Of a stretch of 64,000 bases of DNA, positions 18,767-27,801 are shown one piece after another. Numbering within the stretch: the first letter of the stretch is position 1; the number at the start of each line of letters is the position of its first letter. The notes beneath the pieces are model-generated. The model was given only the letters and a program-made list of their open reading frames with translations. It was not told the origin of the DNA and searched no databases. The translations under genes were made by a program, and so were the position numbers. This DNA is from JAGNZR01 sp051659505 (lineage in GTDB: Bacteria; Fusobacteriota; Fusobacteriia; Fusobacteriales; Fusobacteriaceae), in assembly GCA_051659505.1 (NCBI GenBank), contig JBOFOQ010000075.1, forward strand, positions 20,411-84,410, read 5' to 3'.

Positions 18767-19975
18767 ATGATATTTTCAAAAAAATTTAAACTTAAAAAAT
18801 ATAGTAGTAATGTAAAAAATATTATGTTGTTAAATTTTATCAGTAGCTTTGTGATTCAGGGTATTTTTTTCGTTTTTATAGGTATCCATATAAAAACTTT
18901 GGGATTTGGAGAGAGCGTAGTAGGAAAAGTTTTAGCAGTTAATAGTTTATCAATAGGATTTGGGTCATTATTAAGTGCTTATTGTTTAGGTATTTTAGGG
19001 AGAAAAAAATCTTTAATAATAGGAGTTATCACTATTTGTATTGGTATGATAGGGATAGGAGCTTCAACTCAAGTTTCAAATCTCATGTTTTTTGCAATTT
19101 TCACAGGTATTGGCTATAGTTTTCCCTCTACTTCAGTTGGTGTACTTTTAGCAGAAAATTCAAGGGCAGAAGAAAAAGTTGGTGTATTTAGTAGAAATTT
19201 TGTTATTCAGAGCATAGGTGTAATATGTGGTAGTTACCTAGGTGGAGGGCTGAACGGTATCTTTTCAAAATTTTTTGACTTAAGAAATGTAATACCTATA
19301 ATGTTTTATATTTGTGCTTTATTAGTACTTATTATGATAATACCTGTATTAAAATTAGAGGAAACAACTGTAAAAACAGCCAAGAAAAGTAAAAATTTAT
19401 ATATTACATTTAGAAAAATAATGAACCAGAAAAAAGCTTGTGGTTTTATAATATACAATACAATTATAGGTTTTGGAGCAGGTCTAGTAGTCCCTTTTTT
19501 CAGTGTGTATTTAAAATATCAGTTGAATATAGATAGTGCAAGTGTTGGTGGGATAATGGCTCTTTCACAAGTTGGACTTGTTATAGGTGGAATTTCAGTT
19601 CCATATGTATCAAAAATATTAGGGAAAGAAAATACAATAATTATTTGTCAGTTGCTATCTATTCCATTTTTAATTTCCATTGCTTTTCCACAAGGGATTG
19701 TAATTGTTGCTATATCTTTTTTACTTAGATCAACACTTATGAACTTAAATCAACCTTTAATACAAAATATCTCTATGGATATTGTAGAAGAACAAGATAG
19801 GGCACTTATGAGTAGTTTAATTTTAATGACTTCTTATTTAACCAGAGCTGTAAGTGTTATTATAGCAGGATATGTAATGGAGAATATATCATATAATCTT
19901 CCGTATTATGTTACAGTTGTTTTATATCTTAGTGGAACTTATACATTTTATAAAATTTTTAGAAAAATAAGATAA
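18767..19975 (+). CDS. Major facilitator superfamily transporter
   Basis: A 402-residue MFS protein with about 12 membrane helices. Between helices 2 and 3 is the family loop LGILGRKKSL. It starts at ATG 18767 after AAAAGGATGATAT. It is divergent from the ABC importer operon across 96 bp that contains AT-rich -10-like boxes on both strands (TATAAT at 18724-18729 on the + strand). The substrate is not evident. A drug or metabolite exporter is the default guess. Confidence 0.85.
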   Translation: MIFSKKFKLKKYSSNVKNIMLLNFISSFVIQGIFFVFIGIHIKTLGFGESVVGKVLAVNSLSIGFGSLLSAYCLGILGRKKSLIIGVITICIGMIGIGASTQVSNLMFFAIFTGIGYSFPSTSVGVLLAENSRAEEKVGVFSRNFVIQSIGVICGSYLGGGLNGIFSKFFDLRNVIPIMFYICALLVLIMIIPVLKLEETTVKTAKKSKNLYITFRKIMNQKKACGFIIYNTIIGFGAGLVVPFFSVYLKYQLNIDSASVGGIMALSQVGLVIGGISVPYVSKILGKENTIIICQLLSIPFLISIAFPQGIVIVAISFLLRSTLMNLNQPLIQNISMDIVEEQDRALMSSLILMTSYLTRAVSVIIAGYVMENISYNLPYYVTVVLYLSGTYTFYKIFRKIR

Positions 19976-20014
19976 AGAAAGAAATTATAACTATTATATA
20001 AATGAGATTTAGTG

Positions 20015-20020
20015 TATAAT
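20015..20020 (+). promoter_or_regulatory. -10 box of the cvfB-hflX operon
   Basis: A perfect TATAAT lies 73 bp before the cvfB start. The -35 region around 19992 is weak (TTATAA-like). Confidence 0.4.
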
Positions 20021-20040
20021 AGAGGTTATAAATAATAAAT

Positions 20041-20087
20041 ATGGAGGTGAACTTTAATAGGAAAAAGACCTATTAAAGGTTAAAAAA
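20041..20087 (+). promoter_or_regulatory. cvfB leader: distant Shine-Dalgarno, hairpin and 11-codon mini-ORF
   Basis: GGAGGTGA (20043-20050) is a near-perfect ribosome binding site, but it lies 37 nt before the cvfB ATG. Between them is a perfect 10-bp hairpin, CTTTAATAGG / CCTATTAAAG (20052-20061 with 20069-20078). The hairpin would loop out the gap and bring the site to about 10 nt from ATG 20088. An 11-codon ORF (ATG 20041 to TAA 20076) spans the same stretch. A weaker AAAGG (20076-20080) also precedes the ATG at normal distance. Confidence 0.6.
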
Positions 20088-20930
20088 ATGATAAAAGTAG
20101 GAAAAAGACAAACTTTAGTAATAAATAATATGGTAAGTATAGGTGCTTATTTAGATGCAGGAACAGATAACCTACAGGATAATATATTATTACCGATAAA
20201 TGAATTAGAAGGGAAAGATTTAAAAGTTGGAGATGAAGTAGATGTACTGATTTATAAAGATTCAGAAGATAGATTTACTGCAACATTTAGAGTAACTGCT
20301 GCTCTTGTAGGAACTCTTGCAAAACTTGAAGTGGTAGATATAAATCAGAGTTTAGGAGCTTTTTTAAATTGGGGTTTAAATAAAGATGTTTTATTACCAA
20401 TAAGTCAGCAAAATATTGAAGTTGAAAAAGGTGAAAAATATTTAGTAGGTCTTTATGAAGACAGTAAAGGAAGAGTTTCAGCTACAATGAAAATTTATAA
20501 TTTTTTATTACCTTGTAAAGATTATCAAAAAAATGATTTTATAACAGGAACAGTATACAATATAAATCCAGAAATTGGAGTTTTTGTAGCTGTAGATGAT
20601 AGATACTTTGGAATGATACCTAACAATGAATGTTTTAAAACTTTCTATATAGGGGAAGAGATTCAAGCAAGAGTCATAAGAGTTAGAGAAGATGGAAAAT
20701 TAGATTTATCTCCAAGAGCAGTAGCTCATGAGCAAATGGATGCAGATGCTACTCTAATCTTAGAAAAAATGAAGATGTTAGGAGAGTCATTTAGATTTTC
20801 TGATTCATCATCTCCAGAAGATATAAAAGATTTTTTTGATTTAAGCAAAAAAGCATTTAAAAGAGCAGCAGGAAATCTTTTGAAGAAAGGATTGATTGAA
20901 AAAACAGATAAAGGTTTTAAAGTTAAATAA
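20088..20930 (+). CDS. cvfB: S1-domain RNA-binding protein CvfB
   Basis: A 280-residue cytoplasmic protein of the CvfB/YitL family: several S1-like OB domains (IKVGKRQTLVINNMVSIGAYL, ITGTVYNINPEIGVFVAVDDRYFGMIP, RVIRVREDGKLDLSPR) and a C-terminal winged helix (PEDIKDFFDLSKKAFKRAAGNLLKKGLIE). In staphylococci CvfB affects virulence gene expression, and the family is thought to bind RNA. It is followed 15 bp later by hflX, another ribosome-associated factor, in one operon. The leader is unusual (see the separate entry). Confidence 0.92.
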   Translation: MIKVGKRQTLVINNMVSIGAYLDAGTDNLQDNILLPINELEGKDLKVGDEVDVLIYKDSEDRFTATFRVTAALVGTLAKLEVVDINQSLGAFLNWGLNKDVLLPISQQNIEVEKGEKYLVGLYEDSKGRVSATMKIYNFLLPCKDYQKNDFITGTVYNINPEIGVFVAVDDRYFGMIPNNECFKTFYIGEEIQARVIRVREDGKLDLSPRAVAHEQMDADATLILEKMKMLGESFRFSDSSSPEDIKDFFDLSKKAFKRAAGNLLKKGLIEKTDKGFKVK

Positions 20931-20945
20931 CTAGGAGTTGATTTT

Positions 20946-22739
20946 ATGATACAAGGAAATATTGAAGGGATAAAAGACCATATTTTAGAAACTTTAAACG
21001 CTATTTATGAAATGAAGATAGATAAAGGAACTCTTTTTAATGAAGAACTTGTTCAGTTAATTTCAGAAATAAGCTTTAGAATTAATAGGGAAATAAATGT
21101 TGCAATAGATAGAAAAGGTAAAATAATAGAAGTATCAATAGGAGATAGTGCTAGTGTCCAACTTCCTATTCTAAATGTAAGTGAGAAAAAATTAAGTGGA
21201 ATAAGAATTATACATACTCACCCAAGTGGTTATTCAAATTTGTCCAGTGTTGACATATCAGCACTTATAAAATTAAAGCTAGATGCAGTTTTAGCTATTG
21301 GAATAGGTGAGGAAGGGATAAATGGTGTGAGCATAGGATTTTGTAGCATAAAAGATGGCATATTAGGCTATGAACAATTTGGACCTCTTTCTGTGGAAAA
21401 AGCTCAAAACTTTGATTTTTTAGGAAGAGTTGAACTTGTAGAGATGGAACTGAGAAAAAAAATAGTTTTTGAATCAGATGAAGAAGTAGCAATTCTTGTA
21501 GGTATAGATACTGAAGAAAGTTTAGAGGAACTGAGAGAATTAGCGAGAGCATGCAATATAAGAGTTGTAGATACAATGTATCAGAAAAAATCTAGACCAG
21601 ATTCTGTTTTTTTTATAGGAAGTGGAAAAGCAAAATCTCTTTCTATGCTTCAACAAGTTAAAGGTGCAAATTTACTTATTTTTGATGAAGAACTTTCAGG
21701 GGTTCAGATTAAAAATTTAGAATTAGTCACAGGTTGTAAAGTTATTGATAGAACTACACTTATTTTAGAAATTTTTGCAAGAAGAGCAAAGACAAGAGAA
21801 TCAAAAATTCAAGTTGAGTTAGCACAACTAAAGTACCGTTCAGGAAGACTAATAGGACTCGGGTCCATGATGTCAAGAATAGGTGGTGGAGTCGGAACTA
21901 AAGGACCAGGAGAGAAAAAACTAGAAATAGATAGAAGAAGAATAAGAGATGCCATTCATGATTTAAAACAAGAACTAGAAAAAATAAGAAAGAATAGAGG
22001 GGTTCAAAGAGAACGACGAGAAGAGTCAGGAATACCTAAAATAGCTTTAGCAGGTTATACTAATGCAGGAAAATCATCTCTTAGAAATAAAATAGTTGAT
22101 TTATATCCTGGTGAAAATTCATCAAAAAAAGAAGATGTATTTGCTGAAAATTTGCTATTTGCAACTTTAGATACTACAACTCGTTCAGTAATTCTTCCAG
22201 ATAAGAGAATAGCCTCTCTTACAGATACTGTTGGATTTGTAAGAAAACTTCCTCATGACCTAATAGAAGCTTTTAAATCTACATTAGAAGAAGTTATATT
22301 CTCAGATTTAATTATACATGTTGTAGATTCTGCTTCTACAACAGTTATAGAACAAATACATGCTGTTGAGAATGTTTTAGAAGAACTAGGGGTTGCAGAA
22401 AAACCAACTATATTAGCTCTAAATAAAACGGATATAACCTCAGAAGAAACTTTGAATAAGTTAAAAGAAGAATTTGAGAATTATAAAATAGTTGAAATTA
22501 GTGCAATAAGTGGAGCTAATTTAGAACTATTATTAAAAATATCTTGTGAGATGCTACCTAAAACAATAAGAAAATGTGAATATTTGATACCTTATTCTGA
22601 ATCTTCAATAAATGCTTATTTACACAGACATGCCATATTAGATTCAGAGGAGTTTGAGTCAGAAGGAGCAAGAGTAATAGCAAATGTAAATAATGAGGTA
22701 TATGCTAAATGTTTAAATTTTTTAGTAAAAGAAATATAA
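20946..22739 (+). CDS. hflX: GTPase HflX
   Basis: A ribosome-associated GTPase that splits stalled or stressed ribosomes. GTPase motifs: G1 GYTNAGKSSL, G2 region ATLDTTTRS, G3 DTVGFVRKLPHDLIEAFKSTLEE and G4 LNKTD. The HflX-specific GSGK region (FIGSGKAKSL) and the arginine-rich GGGVGTKGPGEKKLEIDRRRI segment precede the G domain. At 597 residues it is longer than the roughly 420-residue E. coli protein. The extra N-terminal part (about 1-180) has the IHTHPSGYSNLSSVD stretch seen in long HflX proteins of Firmicutes and Fusobacteria. The start ATG follows CTAGGAGTTGATTTT. Confidence 0.95.
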   Translation: MIQGNIEGIKDHILETLNAIYEMKIDKGTLFNEELVQLISEISFRINREINVAIDRKGKIIEVSIGDSASVQLPILNVSEKKLSGIRIIHTHPSGYSNLSSVDISALIKLKLDAVLAIGIGEEGINGVSIGFCSIKDGILGYEQFGPLSVEKAQNFDFLGRVELVEMELRKKIVFESDEEVAILVGIDTEESLEELRELARACNIRVVDTMYQKKSRPDSVFFIGSGKAKSLSMLQQVKGANLLIFDEELSGVQIKNLELVTGCKVIDRTTLILEIFARRAKTRESKIQVELAQLKYRSGRLIGLGSMMSRIGGGVGTKGPGEKKLEIDRRRIRDAIHDLKQELEKIRKNRGVQRERREESGIPKIALAGYTNAGKSSLRNKIVDLYPGENSSKKEDVFAENLLFATLDTTTRSVILPDKRIASLTDTVGFVRKLPHDLIEAFKSTLEEVIFSDLIIHVVDSASTTVIEQIHAVENVLEELGVAEKPTILALNKTDITSEETLNKLKEEFENYKIVEISAISGANLELLLKISCEMLPKTIRKCEYLIPYSESSINAYLHRHAILDSEEFESEGARVIANVNNEVYAKCLNFLVKEI

Positions 22740-22849
22740 AGATAAAATCATTGTTAAGTTAAAGGGATTAATCAAAAAACGGATTTTAAAAACGTAAAAA
22801 AGATTAATTCTTTTTTTTGAAGCTATTATAATATAATGGGAGAAAGAAA

Positions 22850-23599
22850 ATGAAAATAAGTAAAAGTATAGAAAGAAGTGTTAATATATTAGAAGGGATA
22901 AGCGAATCTCAAGGGGGACTAACTTTAGGAGAAATTCAGGAAATGTTTTCAATTCCTAAAAGTAGTGCTTTTGATATAGTTCAAACCCTTCTTTATATGG
23001 ATATGATATCAGTTGTAGAAGGGATACAGAAAAAATATATTATAGGGCTTAAAAGCTTTCAAATTGGTTTAAGTTATGAAAATGATATGTTAAAGATATC
23101 TAAAAAACATTTGAAAACTTTAGCTGAAAAATTAAATAAAACAATATTTTTAGGAATAATAAAAGATGGAGAAGTTATTTATTTAGATAAGAGTGAGCCT
23201 AAAAGTCCAATTATAACTACTGCTACTTTAGGAACTAGAAATCCAGTCCACTGTACGGGACTTGGGAAAATAATGCTTTCAAAATATAAAAATAAAGAGA
23301 TAGAAAAAATATTGTTAGAAAAAGGAATGCCTAAAAAAACAAAATATACGCTAAGTAAACCTGAAGATTTTATAGCGGAAATAGAAAAAATACGAGTTCA
23401 AGGATATGCACTTGATAATAGGGAGCTAGAAGAAAATATGCTGTGTGTATCCACTCCTATTTATGATAAAAATAAAAAAATCATAGCAGCAATAAGTGCT
23501 TCAGGATTTTATAATGAAAAAGAGGATATAAAAAGTAATATAGAAACAATGAAAAGTTTTGCCCTTGAGATCTCAAGAGAAATAGGATATAAGCTATAA
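22850..23599 (+). CDS. IclR-family transcriptional regulator
   Basis: A 249-residue regulator. Residues about 5-65 are a winged helix (RSVNILEGISESQGGLTLGEI, then SIPKSSAFDIVQTLLYMDMI). Residues about 80-245 form the IclR effector domain (GEVIYLDKSEPKSPIITTATLGTRNPVHCTGLGKIMLS and RVQGYALDNRELEENMLCVSTPIYD). TATAAT at 22832-22837 and GGGAG precede the start. IclR proteins usually sense aromatic or sugar acids. Its targets are not adjacent in an obvious way: it is convergent with trkH and follows hflX. The KDPG and uronate genes 5 kb away are possible targets, but that is a guess. Confidence 0.9.
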   Translation: MKISKSIERSVNILEGISESQGGLTLGEIQEMFSIPKSSAFDIVQTLLYMDMISVVEGIQKKYIIGLKSFQIGLSYENDMLKISKKHLKTLAEKLNKTIFLGIIKDGEVIYLDKSEPKSPIITTATLGTRNPVHCTGLGKIMLSKYKNKEIEKILLEKGMPKKTKYTLSKPEDFIAEIEKIRVQGYALDNRELEENMLCVSTPIYDKNKKIIAAISASGFYNEKEDIKSNIETMKSFALEISREIGYKL

Positions 23600-23626
23600 T
23601 TTAGTTTTCTAAAGGCTCTTTAAATA

Positions 23627-23690
23627 AGTTTGAGAGTTGAACTGTAACTCTCAAACTCTTAAAAATCAAATAAAAATTTATTTGATTTTT
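23627..23690. terminator. Two hairpins forming a bidirectional terminator between iclR-type gene and trkH
   Basis: The first hairpin is AGTTTGAGAGTT / AACTCTCAAACT (23627-23638 with 23646-23657). The second is AAAAATCAAATAAA / TTTATTTGATTTTT (23661-23674 with 23677-23690), followed by more T on the + strand. It overlaps the last codons of trkH, so the same DNA serves both converging genes. Confidence 0.65.
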
Positions 23691-25144
23691 TTTATATCAT
23701 TATAAAATTTTATAAAAGTAGAGAATATTACTAGGAATTCTAATCTTCCTAAAAACATAGCAATAGTCATAGTCCATATAGTAATATTAGATGCACTAAC
23801 AGAAGTAACTCCGTAAGAAAGTCCAACGGTACTAAGACACGATGCTATTTCAAATAGACTTTCCTTTAAATTATATCCCTGAGTTAGTAGAATAATCACA
23901 CATATAGCATATGTAAAGATGTAAGCACTTAAAATAACTGTAATTTCATTTAAAGAACTGCTATCTATAAATACTTTTCCTTCAGTTTTATAAATACTAT
24001 TTTCTTTTATAGTTTTTTTAGAGCAAGTCATTTTTTTTATTTCCCACCATAAGTTTTTAAAAAGAACATAAACTCTGTATTGTTTTATTCCTCCTGCAGT
24101 AGAACCACTTCCCCCTCCTATGAGCATAGCTAACAAAAGAATAAAGTAACCTAAATTACTCCAGTTAAAATAAGTTGTAGTTGAAAATCCAGTAGTAGAA
24201 AGAGCAGAGACAACTTCAAAAAATCCTACTCTAATCCCAGTTGATAGAGAATTATATATTGGAAATGTAGTATAAAATACTACTAAAGGTACAAAAACTA
24301 AAATTAAAAAGAACATAGTTCTTAGTTCACCTATTTTTAAAACATCTTTAATTTTACCTTTCATAATTAGCAAATGTGTACCAAAATTAATAGTTCCTAG
24401 TACCATAAGTATAACAGTAATAAATTCAATTGAGATACTGTTATAATATCCTATACTATCAACTTTTGTAGAAAAACCACCAGTAGAAACAGCAGCAATA
24501 GAGTGATTTATAGAATCAAATATAGGCATACCAGCTATAATATATAAAATAATACCACCCAATATGTAACCAGAATATATTCCCATAATAGCTTTAGCAG
24601 AATTTTTAATATTAGGTACTAACATATCAGATCTAGCTTCAGCATTATATAATCCAACTCCCAAAGGTCCTATTATAGAAGATAACATTATTACAGCTAA
24701 ACCAACTCCACCTAAAAATTGCATAATACTTCTCCAAAGTAAAAGAATGCTAGAAGTATTTTTAACATCGACTAATGATAACCCTGTAGTAGTAAATCCG
24801 CTAACCGCTTCAAATATAGCATGAGTTAAAGTTAATTGTCCATTTATAACAAAGGGTAAAGCTCCTACAATAATTGCAAATATCCAGGATATAAATACGA
24901 TAATTCCACCTTCTTGAAAACTTAAAGTAATATTTTGATTTTTTTTAATATTTTTTTTTAAAAAATACCCTAAAATAATTGAAAAAGATCCTAAAATAGA
25001 AAAACTAAAAATATCTATTAAATTGTAGTCTAAAAAAAATACTGCGAGTAAAGGTAAGAATAAAAATGCTCCAATTATCATAGCAACAATACCGCAATAT
25101 CCTGAAATTAATTTATATCTTTTTTTTAAATATATTTTATTCAT
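23678..25144 (-). CDS. trkH: Potassium uptake protein TrkH/KtrB family
   Basis: The membrane pore subunit of a Trk/Ktr potassium uptake system, 488 residues, built of four M1-P-M2 repeats. Selectivity-filter loops are visible (AVSGFTTTGLSLVD, AAVSTGGFSTKVDS, ALSTTGFSTTTYFNW, CLSTVGLSYG), each with the conserved Gly. GGGSGSTAGGIKQYR is a TrkH hallmark. It overlaps the upstream TrkA gene by 4 bp (ATGA). The NAD-binding gating subunits are the two TrkA proteins encoded before it. Confidence 0.94.
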   Translation of the reverse strand: MNKIYLKKRYKLISGYCGIVAMIIGAFLFLPLLAVFFLDYNLIDIFSFSILGSFSIILGYFLKKNIKKNQNITLSFQEGGIIVFISWIFAIIVGALPFVINGQLTLTHAIFEAVSGFTTTGLSLVDVKNTSSILLLWRSIMQFLGGVGLAVIMLSSIIGPLGVGLYNAEARSDMLVPNIKNSAKAIMGIYSGYILGGIILYIIAGMPIFDSINHSIAAVSTGGFSTKVDSIGYYNSISIEFITVILMVLGTINFGTHLLIMKGKIKDVLKIGELRTMFFLILVFVPLVVFYTTFPIYNSLSTGIRVGFFEVVSALSTTGFSTTTYFNWSNLGYFILLLAMLIGGGSGSTAGGIKQYRVYVLFKNLWWEIKKMTCSKKTIKENSIYKTEGKVFIDSSSLNEITVILSAYIFTYAICVIILLTQGYNLKESLFEIASCLSTVGLSYGVTSVSASNITIWTMTIAMFLGRLEFLVIFSTFIKFYNDIKKIK

Positions 25145-25812
25145 AAAGTACTCCTATTACTTAGCATTTCTAAAACTGTTTTTTTAACATCATCTAAAGT
25201 GATAACAACTAACTTATCAAAAGCCTCAATCACTGTGTCTCCTCTAGGAATAATAGCTTTTTCTTTTCTTAAAATACAACCAATTAAAGATGATTTTGGA
25301 AGTTCTAAGGCTAGTATCTTTTTCCCAATAACAGAATTATTTTCATTTATTAATATCTCAACTATGGAAACTTTTTGTTCCTCCATATTTATTATATTGT
25401 TTATCTCCTCTACTGATAATTTTTTTTCGATTATAGAGAATATAGTATTAGTAGTACTAACAACAATGTCAACGCCTAAAATTTTGAAAATATTTATATT
25501 GTTAGGGTCGTTTACTATAGCTAAAGTTTTTTCTGTTGAATATAGTTTTTTAGCTATTTGACAAACAATCAAGTTATCAGGATCATGTTCACCAGAAGCG
25601 ATTAATAAATCTGCTGAATAAAGTTCAGCTTCTTCCAATATATTTGGATTTGTAGGATCTCCACAAAGAACATTACATTCCTCATAAATTCTTGATATTT
25701 TTCTACATATTTCGGAATCTTTATTAATGTATGTTAAGTTATGTCCTTTTTCAATAAATGATTTTATTAAAAAATATATTTCATTTCGATCTCCAGTAAT
25801 GACAATATTCAT
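25141..25812 (-). CDS. trkA: TrkA-type potassium gating subunit, half-size, N plus C domain
   Basis: About 223 residues from MNIVITGDRNEIYFLIKSF. Residues 1-120 are a Rossmann-type RCK (TrkA_N) domain. Residues about 145-220 are a TrkA_C domain (SIVEILINENNSVIGKKILAL, IIPRGDTVIEAFDKLVVI). The first glycine-rich turn reads ITGDRNEIYF instead of GxGxxG, so nucleotide binding may be weak. I choose ATG 25812: GAGGAG lies 5 nt upstream and the frame then does not overlap the preceding gene. Together with the next gene upstream it makes up what is one 450-residue TrkA in enterobacteria. Confidence 0.88.
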   Translation of the reverse strand: MNIVITGDRNEIYFLIKSFIEKGHNLTYINKDSEICRKISRIYEECNVLCGDPTNPNILEEAELYSADLLIASGEHDPDNLIVCQIAKKLYSTEKTLAIVNDPNNINIFKILGVDIVVSTTNTIFSIIEKKLSVEEINNIINMEEQKVSIVEILINENNSVIGKKILALELPKSSLIGCILRKEKAIIPRGDTVIEAFDKLVVITLDDVKKTVLEMLSNRSTL

Positions 25813-25825
25813 ATTTTCTCCTCTA

Positions 25826-26239
25826 CTATAAACTAATTTTTTTAAATTTCTCTGCAAAGAGTCTTGTTGGGCTAATTACATCTATTCCCATATTTTTGTA
25901 AATAAGTTCTTTTTCCGAATCATAAACTCTAGCAACCACTTGAGAAATATTAAAGATATTTTTCCCCATTTGAGCAATCATTAAATTTGTATTATCATCT
26001 TCTGTAATAACTAAAAGAATTTTTGCTTTTTTAATTTCAGCTTTTATTAATGTGTCTGCTTCAATAGCGTCACCTTCAATAGTAAAACCACTAAAATTAT
26101 TAGATAAATTCATAAAATTTTCTTTTTTTTTATCTATAATGGTAATATTTTTTCTTTCTTTTGAAAGTAATTCAGCGATAGTAGAACCTAATCTTCCGCA
26201 GCCAACTATTATCACAGAGTCTTTTTCTTTTTTTAGCAT
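25826..26239 (-). CDS. TrkA-N domain protein (single RCK domain)
   Basis: Only 137 residues: an intact NAD-binding Rossmann domain (VIIVGCGRLGSTIAELLSKE, then acidic IIDKKKENF and GDAIEADTLIKAEIKKAKILLVITEDDNTNL) with no TrkA_C domain. It is first in the operon with the second TrkA protein and trkH. The GxGxxG motif is intact here and lost in the partner, suggesting that the two subunits work as a hetero-oligomer in which this one senses NAD(H). It is divergent from the KdpD-like kinase gene. Confidence 0.88.
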   Translation of the reverse strand: MLKKEKDSVIIVGCGRLGSTIAELLSKERKNITIIDKKKENFMNLSNNFSGFTIEGDAIEADTLIKAEIKKAKILLVITEDDNTNLMIAQMGKNIFNISQVVARVYDSEKELIYKNMGIDVISPTRLFAEKFKKISL

Positions 26240-26307
26240 TATAAAATCTCCTTTTAACTTTTTTTGGATTTTATACTATTTTAAGTAAAATAAGATAAAA
26301 TTACAAA

Positions 26308-26327
26308 TTAAGATTTTGTTAAGATTT
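26308..26327. promoter_or_regulatory. Direct repeat TTAAGATTT x2, possible KdpE-like operator
   Basis: TTAAGATTT occurs at 26308-26316 and 26319-26327, an 11-bp period that puts both copies on one DNA face, the usual pattern for OmpR/KdpE-type response regulators. It lies in the 161-bp gap between the divergent trkA and kinase genes. Confidence 0.5.
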
Positions 26328-26400
26328 GTTTTTTAATATATTAATTTGAACAAAATAAGAGTATAATTGCTTAAACAAGGTATATTTTAGGAGGTTTTTT

Positions 26401-27789
26401 ATGAATAAATATTTGAAAGATTTATTTGTTGTTTTTATCATACTTGTTCTGACAGTTTTTATTGGAAAATATCTCTTTTCCATGAATTTCGGAGAAGAAA
26501 ATATAATTTCTATTTTTATATTAAGTGTTTTAATTATTGCAACACAAATTGATAAATATATTTCTGGAATATTTTCTTCTATTTTTAGTGTTTTGACTTT
26601 TAACTTTTTTTTTACAGCACCTAAATATTCATTTAAAACTAATAATCCAAAATATATAGTAACATTTACAGTTATGCTAATTATATCTTTAATTATAATA
26701 ACTCTTATGGATAAAATAAAAAAGCATATTAAAGTTATTGAAAAAAATTCTAATCAAAGTAAAATTTTACTAAATTTAAATGAAGAAATTCAAAATAAAT
26801 ATACGAAAGAAAATATTATAAAAAGCTCTTTAGATAAAATAACTAATATTTTTAATAAATCTGTTTATTATGAAATTTGTCCCTTAATGAAAGAGAATAA
26901 TAATATTTATATTGATAATTTTAATTATTATATTTTTGTTGAAAATATTTATATTCCTCTTAGAGTGAAAAAAAAGGTACTAGGAATTATATACATGAAT
27001 GTATCAAAGTTTGAAGAGGCTGATTTTTATCTATTAATATCGATTATTAATCAAATTTCTATGACTATTGAGAAACTAGAAGTTATAAATGATATTAAAA
27101 GTATAGAATATCAAATAGAAGAGGAAAAATTTAAAACCAATATTCTTCGTTCTATTTCTCATGATTTGAGAACTCCTTTAACCTCCATATCAGGAAGCGC
27201 ATATTCTTTGTTAAAAGGTAAGTTTTCAGAAGAAATAACTGAAAAATTAATAGAGGATATCTATGATGAAAGTAATTGGTTGATTGAACTTATTGAAAAT
27301 CTATTATCTCTTTCTAAAATTCAAAATACAGCCTTCTTGGAAAAACAGCTGGAGTTAGTAGAGGATATTGTTGAAGAGTCTATTAATCATGCAAATAAAG
27401 AGATAATTAATTATAATTTAAAAATTAGTATTGAGGATAACTTAACAGTTAAGTGTGACGGTAATCTAATGGTACAGGTACTAATTAATCTTTTAAATAA
27501 TGCAATTAAATATAGTGAAAAAAATTCAAATATACAAATAATAGTTATAAAAAAAGAAGCGAGTGTTCTATTTAGAGTTGAGGATACAGGGATAGGAATA
27601 CCTGATTGTGACAAAAAAAATATTTTTGATAGTTTTTATACGAAGAAAAAAACTAATGGTGATAGTCGGCGAGGGTTTGGTTTAGGACTTTTTCTTTGTA
27701 AATCTATCATTCAGTGTCACGGCGGAGATATTATTGTAATGGATAATAACTCTAAAGGAACTGTATTTGAATTTAATATACCTAATTAA
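26401..27789 (+). CDS. KdpD-like sensor histidine kinase lacking the N-terminal KdpD domain
   Basis: A 462-residue membrane kinase. Residues about 5-105 contain four hydrophobic segments of the DUF4118 type, with VLTFNFFFTAPKYSFKTNNPKY closely matching the KdpD membrane region. A GAF-like stretch follows. The H-box is SISHDLRTPLTSISGS (phospho-acceptor His). N-box NLLNNAIKYSE, G1 EDTGIGIP and G2 GFGLGLFLCKSII are intact. Compared with E. coli KdpD (about 890 residues), the cytoplasmic sensor and USP-like domains are absent. It is followed 12 bp later by its response regulator and is divergent from the Trk genes. No kdpFABC pump genes are nearby. Confidence 0.92.
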   Translation: MNKYLKDLFVVFIILVLTVFIGKYLFSMNFGEENIISIFILSVLIIATQIDKYISGIFSSIFSVLTFNFFFTAPKYSFKTNNPKYIVTFTVMLIISLIIITLMDKIKKHIKVIEKNSNQSKILLNLNEEIQNKYTKENIIKSSLDKITNIFNKSVYYEICPLMKENNNIYIDNFNYYIFVENIYIPLRVKKKVLGIIYMNVSKFEEADFYLLISIINQISMTIEKLEVINDIKSIEYQIEEEKFKTNILRSISHDLRTPLTSISGSAYSLLKGKFSEEITEKLIEDIYDESNWLIELIENLLSLSKIQNTAFLEKQLELVEDIVEESINHANKEIINYNLKISIEDNLTVKCDGNLMVQVLINLLNNAIKYSEKNSNIQIIVIKKEASVLFRVEDTGIGIPDCDKKNIFDSFYTKKKTNGDSRRGFGLGLFLCKSIIQCHGGDIIVMDNNSKGTVFEFNIPN

Positions 27790-27801
27790 GGAGAACATCT
27801 T

